Shown: piece by piece, positions 7,499 to 14,583 of the stretch
How positions within the stretch are numbered: position 1 is the stretch's first letter
Layout: each line of letters opens with the position of its first letter
Translations under genes and position numbers: made by a program
NCBI GenBank assembly: GCA_036338025.1
Contig: JAYZDB010000065.1
Coordinates: 1 to 14,583 of the forward strand
Reading direction: 5' to 3'
Length of the DNA: 14,583 nucleotides
DNA from: JAYZDB01 sp036338025
Lineage (GTDB): Bacteria; Planctomycetota; UBA1135; UBA2386
The notes under the pieces: model-generated
Seen by the model: only the letters and a program-made list of their open reading frames with translations
Told to the model about the DNA's origin: nothing
The model's database searches: none

Positions 7499-8935
7499 AT
7501 GAAACTGTCGCGCTACATCCGTCCAGGCATTGGACTGCTCGCCCTTTGTGTCGCGCTGGGTTGTCAGGGAGTCGGCCCCATCGCGACGTACCCGACTGAC
7601 AAACCCAACTTCATCCTGATCTTCGCGGATGACCTGGGCTACGGAGACCTCGGTTGCTACGGCAACACGGTGATCCGAACTCCCAACCTCGATCGTCTGG
7701 CCAGCGAGGGAATCCGCTTCACCAACTTCTACGCGCAGACTGTCTGTGGGCCGTCCAGAGCAGCGCTGATGACGGGTTGCTATCCGCTGCGGGTCGCCAG
7801 GCAACACAACCGCGTCGACATTCATCCACGTCTCCATACCCAGGAAGTCACCGTCGCAGAGGTTTTGAAGGCCGCGGGTTACGCCAGCGGTTGCTACGGC
7901 AAGTGGGACCTGGCGGGCCATACCCAGACCCAGTACGCCCCCGGGTTGCTGCCACTACAACAAGGCTTCGACGATTTCTTCGGAACCCCGACCAGTAACG
8001 ATCGCCTCGTTCACCTGATCCGCGGCAACAAGGTGATAGAGCGCAAGGCAGACATGAGCACGTTGACGCGACGCTACACAGACGAGGCAGTTCGCTTCAT
8101 CCGTGAGCACAAGAACGACCCGTTCTTCGTGTACATCCCGCACACCATGCCCCACACCAGGCTCGCCGCCTCCACCCAGTTCCGCGGGAAATCCAAACGC
8201 GGTCTGTATGGAGACGTTCTCGAAGAGATCGACTGGAACGTCGGGCGAATTCTCGACACGGTCCGTGAACTTGACCTCGACCAGAAGACCTACATCATCT
8301 TCATCAGCGACAACGGGCCGTGGTGGATCAAAAAGCAGAACGGCGGTAGCGCCGGCCCACTGCGCGGCGCCAAGACATCGTCTTGGGAAGGCGGCGTCCG
8401 CGTCCCGTGCATGATGCGTGCGCCCGGCAGGATCCCCGCGGGTACCGTGTGCGACGAAGTCGCCAGCACGATGGACATGCTCCCCACTCTTGCACGACTC
8501 GGTGGCGCAAAGCCCCCCGCTGATCGCGTCATCGATGGGCACGACATCACGTCCTTGGTGCACGGCACACAGGCAGCTGCCAGTCCCACGAAAGTGTTGT
8601 TCCACTACGTCCATACACACCTCCAGGCAGTGCGCGCAGGCCGTTGGAAGCTCCACGTTTCTCGCCCCGCCCAGCCAAAATGGACTCCGAAGTGGTCACG
8701 ACACATCCCATCAGAGGACGTCTTCGACATCGAGTCGCCCCTGCTCTACGACCTGAACAAGGATATCGGCGAGATAACGAACGTGGCAGCACACCACCCA
8801 ACGATCGTCAACCGCTTGCTGGCGCTAGTCGAATCCGGACGTCAGAGCATCGGTGACTACAACCGGATCGGAACACAGGCACGCTTCTTCGACAAGCAGC
8901 CCCGGCGACCCGATATCGCGAACAAGCGCAAGTAG
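7499..8935 (+). CDS. Type I (formylglycine-dependent) sulfatase, lipoprotein
   Basis: This 478-aa protein has an N-terminal lipoprotein signal ending in ALGC (Cys22), so it should be anchored in the envelope and face outward or the periplasm. Metal-binding DD at 44-45 lies in FADDLGYGD. The formylglycine motif CGPSRAALMTG starts at Cys83 (C-x-P-S-R), the cysteine-type signature for maturation by a formylglycine-generating enzyme. Further active-site elements are GKWD (134-137), HTMPH (215-219), SDN (270-272) and Lys292 in RGAKTSSWEGGVRVP. The usual GKWHLG has Asp instead of His at 137. Sulfatases of this class remove sulfate esters from polysaccharides or glycosaminoglycan-like chains. No maturase is in the window. 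The start at 7499 is fixed by the signal peptide. It converges on the SMP-30 gene with a 27-bp gap. Confidence 0.93.
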   Translation: MKLSRYIRPGIGLLALCVALGCQGVGPIATYPTDKPNFILIFADDLGYGDLGCYGNTVIRTPNLDRLASEGIRFTNFYAQTVCGPSRAALMTGCYPLRVARQHNRVDIHPRLHTQEVTVAEVLKAAGYASGCYGKWDLAGHTQTQYAPGLLPLQQGFDDFFGTPTSNDRLVHLIRGNKVIERKADMSTLTRRYTDEAVRFIREHKNDPFFVYIPHTMPHTRLAASTQFRGKSKRGLYGDVLEEIDWNVGRILDTVRELDLDQKTYIIFISDNGPWWIKKQNGGSAGPLRGAKTSSWEGGVRVPCMMRAPGRIPAGTVCDEVASTMDMLPTLARLGGAKPPADRVIDGHDITSLVHGTQAAASPTKVLFHYVHTHLQAVRAGRWKLHVSRPAQPKWTPKWSRHIPSEDVFDIESPLLYDLNKDIGEITNVAAHHPTIVNRLLALVESGRQSIGDYNRIGTQARFFDKQPRRPDIANKRK

Positions 8936-8962
8936 CAGTTCGACCCGTAATCGACGCTCGGG

Positions 8963-10021
8963 CTAGAACCCCGCGCCCCTGGTCGAGAGACGAATCCGAA
9001 CCAGGTAGCGGTCGGCCGTGATGTAGAGGGTCGAGCCATCATCACCAAAACCGCAGTTGCTGGTCGCCTGCCCAGTCAACAGCGTCCCCAGGTGTCGTCC
9101 ATCGGGAGACAGTATCAACACCCCGCCGGGGCCTGTAGCGAACAAGTTGCCGTGCTGATCAACCTTCAGTCCGTCGGGCACCCCCCTGCGCTTACCGACC
9201 ATTGTGGTGGCGTCAAAAAGCACCCGACCATGCCCAAGCGTGCCATCGCTCTTGACCGGAAACGCCATCCAGACCGCATGCTTGGAATCTGAGTTGGCGA
9301 CGTAGAGAGTCTCGAAGTCGGGCGAGAAGGCGATGCCGTTAGGCCGGGACAGTTGCCTGGTCAACAAAGTGACCCGGCCATCGGGTCGTACGCGATAGAC
9401 CCCCTGGAAGTCGAGTTGCTTGTCCGGGTCGCCCATCTTGCCAGCCAGACCGTAAGGAGGGTCGGTGAAATAGAGGTCGCCGTTTTCGTGGTAGGCAGCA
9501 TCGTTGGGACTGTTCAGCCGCTTGCCTTGGTACGCGTTGGCGATCGGTACGTAGTTTGGGCGGGGTGCGTCAAGATCGGCGTCCATCCGCGCGACTTGCC
9601 GGTTGCCGTGCTGGCAAAGCACCAGTCGCCCCTCAAGATCGAGCAGAAGGCCATTGGATCCCGGTTCATCGGGGGCGACGTGGTTGAACCGCGGAATGGA
9701 GCCGAGATACCCGCTCTGGTTCAGGTAGAGAGAAGCGCCCTTCCCCGACTGCCACTTGATGATCCGGTTCGGTGGGATATCCGAGAAAATCACGTAGCCA
9801 CCATCTTCAGGGATCCACAAGGGCCCCTCGCTCCAGTCAAAACCGTCGGCCACCACCTCGAGTCGGCTATCCATCGGCACCAGGGCATTGATCGCTCTAT
9901 CGAGCCGTTCGACGCCTCCGATCGTCTCAAGAACATCCGCCGGGTTGCCAATCATCAGGCCGGCGCAACCCGACAAGGCCAGCGGGAAAGCCAGGGCTAG
10001 GGAAATCCGCGTCGTAAGCAT
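8963..10021 (-). CDS. SMP-30/gluconolactonase/LRE-like protein, lipoprotein
   Basis: Starting at the ATG at 10021 the protein has 352 residues with a lipoprotein signal peptide ending in LSGC (Cys19). The frame continues upstream to 10165, which would overlap the isomerase gene and bury the signal, so the shorter form is preferred; an ATG at 10063 is also possible. The six-bladed propeller of the SMP-30 family is recognisable from SEGPLWIP (64-71), RLNSPNDAAYHENGDLYFTDP (168-188), RPNGIAFSPD (226-235) and VPDGLKVDQHGNLFAT (281-296). The expected divalent-metal ligands are Glu65, Asn173 (and Asn228) and Asp283, all present. Family members hydrolyse aldonolactones. As an envelope lipoprotein it would act outside the cytoplasm. 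It is the last gene of the kinase-isomerase-lactonase unit, 91 bp after the isomerase stop. Confidence 0.88.
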   Translation of the reverse strand: MLTTRISLALAFPLALSGCAGLMIGNPADVLETIGGVERLDRAINALVPMDSRLEVVADGFDWSEGPLWIPEDGGYVIFSDIPPNRIIKWQSGKGASLYLNQSGYLGSIPRFNHVAPDEPGSNGLLLDLEGRLVLCQHGNRQVARMDADLDAPRPNYVPIANAYQGKRLNSPNDAAYHENGDLYFTDPPYGLAGKMGDPDKQLDFQGVYRVRPDGRVTLLTRQLSRPNGIAFSPDFETLYVANSDSKHAVWMAFPVKSDGTLGHGRVLFDATTMVGKRRGVPDGLKVDQHGNLFATGPGGVLILSPDGRHLGTLLTGQATSNCGFGDDGSTLYITADRYLVRIRLSTRGAGF

Positions 10022-10112
10022 GCTAGGAATGCTCAAAATGAAGTTCGGAGAACCGGCTTCCATCAGAGAGTAGTCCGTGCTGCCCGGCAAGCAAGTGGCT
10101 CGATCCGGGCTA
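10022..10112 (-). other. Spacer between isomerase and SMP-30 gene with weak inverted repeat
   Basis: GCCCGG at 10082-10087 and CCGGGC at 10105-10110 can pair as a 6-bp stem with a 17-nt loop just after the isomerase stop. The stem is short and the loop long, so attenuation or processing within the operon is possible but weakly supported. No promoter is recognisable for the SMP-30 gene. Confidence 0.3.
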
Positions 10113-11705
10113 CTACGATGGTCGCGAGAACTCCCGACCCGCGTCATCCCAGACCAGGTAGCCAATCCCCATCCGTTCAGCCAACTCGATCAACTGCGGG
10201 ATCCAATCGCCATACACGAAACCCAGGTGATTGCTCGGCCACTTGCGGCCCATGACCCGGTCGTCCACCGGGATATGTCCTTCGATGATCGGCCACGCGC
10301 GGTTGTAGGACTCGTGCCGCGAAACATCGACATCGATCGTGTCCATCGGACATGCGACCATGTAAAGGCGGCCGTTTTCGACTCCTAGCCTGGCGACCGT
10401 CATGCGTTGGCCACCCGCTGTGCGAGATCGGACCGCAGCTCCACCGGCGGCGTAAAAGTGCTCCTGGCCTGGATACTCCGTTGCGGCTTCCTTCTCCGCC
10501 TGTGACCAGCGCTTGTGGCCCGAGAAATACTGCGGGTGTTGCCCACAATTGACGATCGCCAGTAGCGTCTTGCCGTCATCTTTGGTCTTGACGTAGCGGA
10601 AGTCGCCAAATCCGCTCGGTTCGCCAGATAGCTCCTTGAGAAGGAACTGGGTGTACATCGTCGGCATGTCCGTCTCGCAGGATGTCGGGATCATTCGCTT
10701 GGCAACCCCATTCATGTCGACATCGTTGCCCAGAAACGACGTCGCCTGACAACAGGTAGCGAAGTGGCCGGAACACTCGTCCTGGCACTTGATCGTCACC
10801 GCCGAGGCGCCCTTCTCCTCAGCGATGTCGCGCACGGCCATGTACATCGCCACCTGCAGGGCGTACTTGTCGCGGGTAACTTCGCGTTCGGGAATGACCT
10901 CGAACTTGGCCGGGTCGCCATCGTAGATCTTCTCGACCGCAGCCCGGACCTCGTCGTTCTTGAACGTCTTGATCGCGCTGCGCCCCGGTTCCCCGTCCCA
11001 GTCAAACATCGCAAAAGCGGCGTCGAGAAATACCTGCTGGTCCAAGGACTCCGAGGTGATCCCCCACCGAGCCGTCAGCTCTTCCTGGTTGATCCGTGTG
11101 GTCGGCATCTGCAACGAGAAGCCCCCGAACTCCAACGCGTGTAGCTTGTGCAGACCCTGCACAACGGACCGGACCGAGTCCTCGGCGGCGGCACGGGCGG
11201 CAAAGTTGTCGAGGATCCCAATCAGCTCGGTCCAGAACCCTGTGTCCTCAAAGTCACCATAGACGTGCCCGAAGCTCTCACCAGTCTGGTTGTAGGCTCC
11301 GGCTGTCGCCATCCCGGAGACCATTCCAGGCACGGTCGTGTCCTGGATCGAAGCCATCACGATGCGCGGAGTGGCAGTGGCGTCGGCGTGGCGCAACTGT
11401 TGCTTGAAACCACTCAGCACCATCTGGCTGGTCTGGGGGAACGTCCAGGTCTGGTGCACGTTGAGCAACCCCACCACGCCAGCTTTGAAGAACTCATCCG
11501 CGTAGCGCTGGCAGAGCTCGGTCTTGTAGCAGAGTTTGTCAAACCCCTCGAGATGTTCTCCGGGGTAGACAACCTCGAAGCGATCGAGGTCACGCAGACG
11601 CTGCACGAGATTTTGAATGACTTCGATGTCGCCTTCGGCGCAGTCTTTCATCACCCATGGACGCGGGTCGTAGCCACAGAAGACACCAATCTTGGGAAGG
11701 CTCAT
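10113..11705 (-). CDS. L-fucose/L-arabinose isomerase family protein
   Basis: This 530-aa protein has no signal peptide and is cytoplasmic. It shows the FucI-like fold pattern: KIGVFCGYDPRPW at the N-terminus, VHQTWTFPQTSQ (83-94), KCQDECSGHFATCC (306-319), PTSCETDMP (340-348) and SNHLGFVYGD (491-500). By comparison from memory with E. coli FucI (Glu337, Asp361, His528), the metal ligands would be Glu344, Asp368 and His493; the 24-residue spacing between the first two is the same in both. Enzymes of this fold interconvert aldoses and ketoses (L-fucose/L-fuculose, D-arabinose/D-ribulose, L-arabinose/L-ribulose). It lies 33 bp downstream of the ribulokinase gene in the same direction, so its product is likely the kinase substrate. 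It is somewhat shorter than FucI. The true sugar is unknown. Confidence 0.85.
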   Translation of the reverse strand: MSLPKIGVFCGYDPRPWVMKDCAEGDIEVIQNLVQRLRDLDRFEVVYPGEHLEGFDKLCYKTELCQRYADEFFKAGVVGLLNVHQTWTFPQTSQMVLSGFKQQLRHADATATPRIVMASIQDTTVPGMVSGMATAGAYNQTGESFGHVYGDFEDTGFWTELIGILDNFAARAAAEDSVRSVVQGLHKLHALEFGGFSLQMPTTRINQEELTARWGITSESLDQQVFLDAAFAMFDWDGEPGRSAIKTFKNDEVRAAVEKIYDGDPAKFEVIPEREVTRDKYALQVAMYMAVRDIAEEKGASAVTIKCQDECSGHFATCCQATSFLGNDVDMNGVAKRMIPTSCETDMPTMYTQFLLKELSGEPSGFGDFRYVKTKDDGKTLLAIVNCGQHPQYFSGHKRWSQAEKEAATEYPGQEHFYAAGGAAVRSRTAGGQRMTVARLGVENGRLYMVACPMDTIDVDVSRHESYNRAWPIIEGHIPVDDRVMGRKWPSNHLGFVYGDWIPQLIELAERMGIGYLVWDDAGREFSRPS

Positions 11706-11738
11706 GATTCGCTAACTGTATTCGAAGTGATCAGTTCC

Positions 11739-13334
11739 TCAGGACGATTGCCTCAGGTCTCGCAGTCGTTTCAAGACATCGTCTTCTCGACCCAGCTGGT
11801 CGTGAAGGCGACGGTATTCGCGGTAGACGGGTTCGTAGAGCGCACTCGCTGCCCGGTCCGGCACAAGCGTAGCCGACGCCGGGGGTGCGAGGGCTGCTAC
11901 GTCCTCGAATCCCGCCGCCATTGCCCCGTACATTGCGGCTCCGCAAGCTACCGTCTCTTTTTCTGAGCTAACGCGAAGCGGCAGGCCAAGAACATCAGCG
12001 TAGATCTGCATCAAGAGCTGATTTTCGGTAATGCCCCCGCAAGCCACGACTTCATCGAACTCGACGCCTGCCTCACGCACCGTATCCATGATCACTCGAC
12101 ACCCGAAGACCACCGACTCGAGACATGCTCGGTAGATTTCGGAGGGCTTCGAAGAAAGGGTCAGGCCGAACACTCCACCCGAAAGGGCCGGGTCCAGAAG
12201 AACGCTACGGTTGCCATTGATCCAATCGAGGACCACGTGACCGTTGCTTCCCGGTGCAATCGCGCGAGCCTGCTCGGTCAGGATGGCGTGACGCTCGGAT
12301 TCAGCCTCGGCCGGCAGCGGACAGAGTTGCTCAAGGTACCAGGAGAACAAATCTCCGACTGCCGCCTGCCCAGCCTCGTAGGCAAACAGACCCGGCAGGA
12401 TGCCACCCTCTACAACCCCCATGACGCCTGCAATGACGCGGTGCTCCGGAGCAACAAACAGCTGGCACACCGATGTGCCCATGATCATCCCGAAGGCACC
12501 GGCGCGTGATACCCCCATGCCCAGCAGTCCCGAGTGGGCATCGATGGTGGCGGCGGACACCGGAATGCCGGCCGGCAGATCAAACCATGCCGCACTCTCG
12601 GCGGTGAGGGTTCCGGCACTGCATCCCGGGGGCAACAACTCGCCGTCAAGCATCTCGCTGGCCAGGCGACCGAATTCTGGGTGCATCGCAGAGAGGAAGC
12701 CGGCATCGGGATAGCTACCGCACCACATACCCTTGAAGCCCGCTGCACAGAGATTGCGAGTCCAAGCTCCCGTAAGTTGTTGGACGATCCAATCACCGGC
12801 CTCGACAAAACGTCCGGTCGCATTCCACATTGCAGGGGACGATTCCAACAACTCGAAGGCCTTCGGCACCAACCACTCACAAGACAGTTGACCACCGTAG
12901 TGCTCGAGATACCGCTCAGCGCCCGGGGCATTTCGGATCCGTTCGACCCATGGTTCAGCCCGGTGGTGTTTCCAGAGCTTGACGTAGGCGTGCGGCTCAC
13001 TCGGATAGTCAGCTGACAGGGGGCGGCCGGCAGTGTCGGTCGGCATCGGAGAACTGGCGGTGAAGTCCACCCCGATACCGACGATCTGCCGGCGTCGTGG
13101 GTCACCGGCGGAGAGGCAGTTAGCCAGGGCAGCCCTGGCCGCCTGCAGGTAGTCCGTGGCATCCTGCAGCGCCCACTCCCTGCCCGGCAGTTCAGTGCCA
13201 TCGGGGAGCGCCTCGGACATCACCCCGTGTTCGAAAGCAGCGACGCCAGAACTCGTGTCACGAGGATCATCGAGGTTCAGGAGGAACGCACGACAAGACA
13301 GGGTACCGAAGTCGAAACCGAGGGAATACGCCAT
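11739..13334 (-). CDS. araB: Ribulokinase-type FGGY carbohydrate kinase
   Basis: The protein has 531 residues from the ATG at 13334. The frame opens 16 codons earlier, but this start gives MAYSLGFDFGT, the standard N-terminal phosphate-binding loop of the family. Features that point to AraB rather than xylulo- or glycerol kinase are GVDFTASSPMPTD (88-100), KLWKHH (119-124), TIDAHSGLLG (263-272) with Asp265 as probable catalytic base, MGTSVCQL (285-292), YEAGQAAVGDLFSWY (319-333) and ACGGITENQLLMQI near the C-terminus. It phosphorylates L-ribulose or a similar ketose with ATP in the cytoplasm. It is the first gene of the minus-strand unit with the isomerase and lactonase. No L-ribulose-5-phosphate 4-epimerase or aldolase is in the window, so whether the pathway is arabinose breakdown is not settled; some FGGY kinases with this signature also take other 2-ketopentoses. 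Confidence 0.9.
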   Translation of the reverse strand: MAYSLGFDFGTLSCRAFLLNLDDPRDTSSGVAAFEHGVMSEALPDGTELPGREWALQDATDYLQAARAALANCLSAGDPRRRQIVGIGVDFTASSPMPTDTAGRPLSADYPSEPHAYVKLWKHHRAEPWVERIRNAPGAERYLEHYGGQLSCEWLVPKAFELLESSPAMWNATGRFVEAGDWIVQQLTGAWTRNLCAAGFKGMWCGSYPDAGFLSAMHPEFGRLASEMLDGELLPPGCSAGTLTAESAAWFDLPAGIPVSAATIDAHSGLLGMGVSRAGAFGMIMGTSVCQLFVAPEHRVIAGVMGVVEGGILPGLFAYEAGQAAVGDLFSWYLEQLCPLPAEAESERHAILTEQARAIAPGSNGHVVLDWINGNRSVLLDPALSGGVFGLTLSSKPSEIYRACLESVVFGCRVIMDTVREAGVEFDEVVACGGITENQLLMQIYADVLGLPLRVSSEKETVACGAAMYGAMAAGFEDVAALAPPASATLVPDRAASALYEPVYREYRRLHDQLGREDDVLKRLRDLRQSS

Positions 13335-13463
13335 GCAGGGATCTTCTGGGCCAGGGCGCGATCCGCCCGGATCGGCGAGCATATCGTACGGTCCCGAGGA
13401 TCTCGCGAGTTCGCGAGGGTTTGGAGTTCACAGCCGTCGGCCGACCCGCGAAGCTAGGCACCC
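13335..13463. promoter_or_regulatory. Divergent control region with two 16-bp dyads
   Basis: This 129-bp spacer lies between the divergent kinase operon and the second propeller gene. It contains two dyads of identical geometry. CGATCCG-CC-CGGATCG is at 13359-13374 and CTCGCGA-GT-TCGCGAG at 13402-13417; each has 7-bp arms and a 2-bp centre. The centres are 43 bp apart, about four helical turns. The position and size suit dimeric repressor or activator sites, but the two sequences differ, so they may bind different proteins or be chance in GC-rich DNA. No clear -35/-10 boxes are visible. Confidence 0.4.
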
Positions 13464-14583
13464 ATGGTCCCCTACCGCTCCCTGCTCGGCTCTGTGCTGC
13501 TATCCCTGACCCTCGCGCCGATAGCGACGTCCCAGGCAGATCCGGTCGGTCTCGTTGCACCGCTGCGATGGCGTGGCATCGGCCCAGCCAACATGATGGG
13601 CCGAATCGCTTCGATCGACGCCCTGAACTCAGACTACCGCACGGTCCTGGTGGCGTCGGCTTCGGGCGGTGTGTTCCTGTCCAGGAACGCCGGCACGACC
13701 TGGAAAGCAATCTTCGACAACTACGGCGCTGGCTCCATCGGTGCCGCAGTGTTCTCCCAAAAGAACCCGCGGATCATTTGGGTCGGCACCGGTGAGTCCG
13801 CCAACCGGAACAGCAGCGGCTGGGGTGATGGGGTCTACAAATCTACGAACGGCGGACGCAGCTTCGAGCACATGGGGTTACGGGACACCCAACAGATCGC
13901 AGAGATCGCAGTGCACCCACATGACCCGGATATCGTATGGGTGGCAGCTATCGGTCACCTTTGGGGATATGGCGGTAGCCGCGGACTGTACAAGACCACC
14001 GACGGCGGCAAGAGCTGGATCAGGCTCACCAATGGTCTCCCGGACAACGGCAAGGTCGGCTGTACCGAAGTCATCGTGCACCCCACCGACCCCGACGTCC
14101 TGTTCGCCGGCATGTACCACCGCATCCGACAACCGGCAAGCATGCATAGCGGCGGTCAGGACGGTGGCCTGTTCAAGTCGACAGACGGGGGCAAGTCCTG
14201 GCGCAAACTCACCAAGGGGCTCCCAACCGGGGAGACCGGAATGATCGACGTCGACATCCACCTCAAGGACCCGCAGATCGTAGTGATCAACATCGAGGCC
14301 TCCGGCAAGCTCCCAAAACGGCTCGACGTACCTGGCCCTGGAGTCTACCGATCGACGGACGGTGGCGAGTCGTGGACCTACCTGGTGAGGAGCAGCACTC
14401 GGCCGTTCTACCACGGGCAGGTCGCCATCGACCCGACCGACCCCAAGCGGATCTTCGCAGTGTCCCGCGATTTTCTCGCGACCCGCGACGGCGGCAAGAC
14501 CTGGGGGTCGAAGTGGTGGGGTGGTGGTGGTGACGATCACGACATGTGGATCTCACCGCAGGACTCTGGCGTGTTCTACAACG
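13464..14583 (+). CDS. Exported VPS10/sortilin-type BNR beta-propeller protein (partial, C-terminus beyond window)
   Basis: The frame is open from the ATG at 13464 to the right edge, giving 373 complete codons. A signal peptide covers about residues 1-23 (hydrophobic LLGSVLLSLTLAP followed by small residues). Asp-box motifs include KSTNGGRSF, KTTDGGKSW, KSTDGGKSW (238-246) and RSTDGGESW (296-304), plus TRDGGKTW. It aligns by eye with the propeller at 2284: WRGIGPANMMGRI against WRSVGPAAMGGRI, VGTGESANRNSSGWGDGVYKS against VGTGEENPRNSVSYGDGVYKS, and HPHDPDIVWVAAIGHLWG against HPTNPDIVYVGALGRLYG. The two are therefore paralogues. It lacks the PDZ and Arg/Gly insertion in the same loop, representing the plain family architecture. 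Function is unknown; it is probably extracellular or envelope-associated. It is transcribed away from the kinase operon and may share regulation with it. Confidence 0.85.
   Translation, partial: MVPYRSLLGSVLLSLTLAPIATSQADPVGLVAPLRWRGIGPANMMGRIASIDALNSDYRTVLVASASGGVFLSRNAGTTWKAIFDNYGAGSIGAAVFSQKNPRIIWVGTGESANRNSSGWGDGVYKSTNGGRSFEHMGLRDTQQIAEIAVHPHDPDIVWVAAIGHLWGYGGSRGLYKTTDGGKSWIRLTNGLPDNGKVGCTEVIVHPTDPDVLFAGMYHRIRQPASMHSGGQDGGLFKSTDGGKSWRKLTKGLPTGETGMIDVDIHLKDPQIVVINIEASGKLPKRLDVPGPGVYRSTDGGESWTYLVRSSTRPFYHGQVAIDPTDPKRIFAVSRDFLATRDGGKTWGSKWWGGGGDDHDMWISPQDSGVFYN

Noticed and set aside
7382..7500. GGATCC-containing strings around the sulfatase start as a possible operator
   Set aside because: The matches are short and overlap start codons, with no consistent dyad or spacing.
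10749..11030. Cysteine cluster (Cys307, 311, 318, 319) in the isomerase-family protein as a possible metal-cluster site
   Set aside because: Cysteines in this segment are, as far as I recall, common among fucose-isomerase-like proteins, so nothing points to an added metal site.
11148..11966. A 272-codon plus-strand open frame opposite the isomerase and the end of the kinase
   Set aside because: It spans two recognisable genes on the other strand and shows no family features.
5620..14150. Shared string CCGGCAAGCATG near 5623 and 14133 as a possible dispersed repeat
   Set aside because: It is short, with no similarity continuing on either side, and one copy is inside a coding frame; chance is sufficient.
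1..14583. Defence island, CRISPR, prophage or mobile-element signals
   Set aside because: No regularly spaced repeats, integrase, transposase, terminal inverted repeats or toxin-antitoxin-like small genes were seen; all genes fit envelope and sugar metabolism roles.

Overview
The window is GC-rich and gene-dense, with few long gaps. It carries nine protein-coding genes, two of them cut by the window edges. I see no rRNA, tRNA, CRISPR array, integrase or insertion sequence. The gene families fit a heterotrophic Gram-negative bacterium, most likely a planctomycete or a relative: exported VPS10/sortilin-type beta-propellers, a formylglycine sulfatase, a lipoprotein SMP-30 lactonase, a Gfo/Idh/MocA oxidoreductase, a ribulokinase and a fucose-isomerase-fold enzyme. 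The taxonomic call is inference from gene content; nothing in the window is a phylogenetic marker. Most start codons lack a clear Shine-Dalgarno sequence.

Left part (1-1999, minus strand): a two-gene unit with an SGNH/GDSL-type membrane-anchored hydrolase followed, 10 bp downstream, by a multi-pass GT39/ArnT-like membrane glycosyltransferase that runs off the left edge. A 284-bp divergent spacer separates it from a large plus-strand gene (2284-5469). That gene encodes an exported beta-propeller with a PDZ domain and three Arg/Gly-rich inserts. A perfect hairpin follows it directly.

Middle part (5682-8935): a Gfo/Idh/MocA oxidoreductase (+), converging on a small LURP-one/scramblase-like protein (-), which diverges from a lipoprotein sulfatase (+).

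Right part (8963-13334, minus strand): an apparent operon transcribed in the order ribulokinase, L-fucose-isomerase-family protein, lipoprotein SMP-30/gluconolactonase-like enzyme. It diverges from a second exported beta-propeller (13464 to the right edge), which is a paralogue of the first. The 129-bp spacer between them holds two 16-bp dyad symmetries.

Taken together, positions 5682-13334 look like a small sugar-salvage locus: surface desulfation (sulfatase), lactone hydrolysis at the envelope (SMP-30), sugar oxidoreduction (Gfo/Idh/MocA), aldose-ketose isomerisation and ketose phosphorylation. Two related exported propellers of unknown ligand bracket it. The substrate cannot be read from sequence. 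The most unusual feature is the PDZ plus RGG insertion in the first propeller, located where its paralogue has only a short loop.
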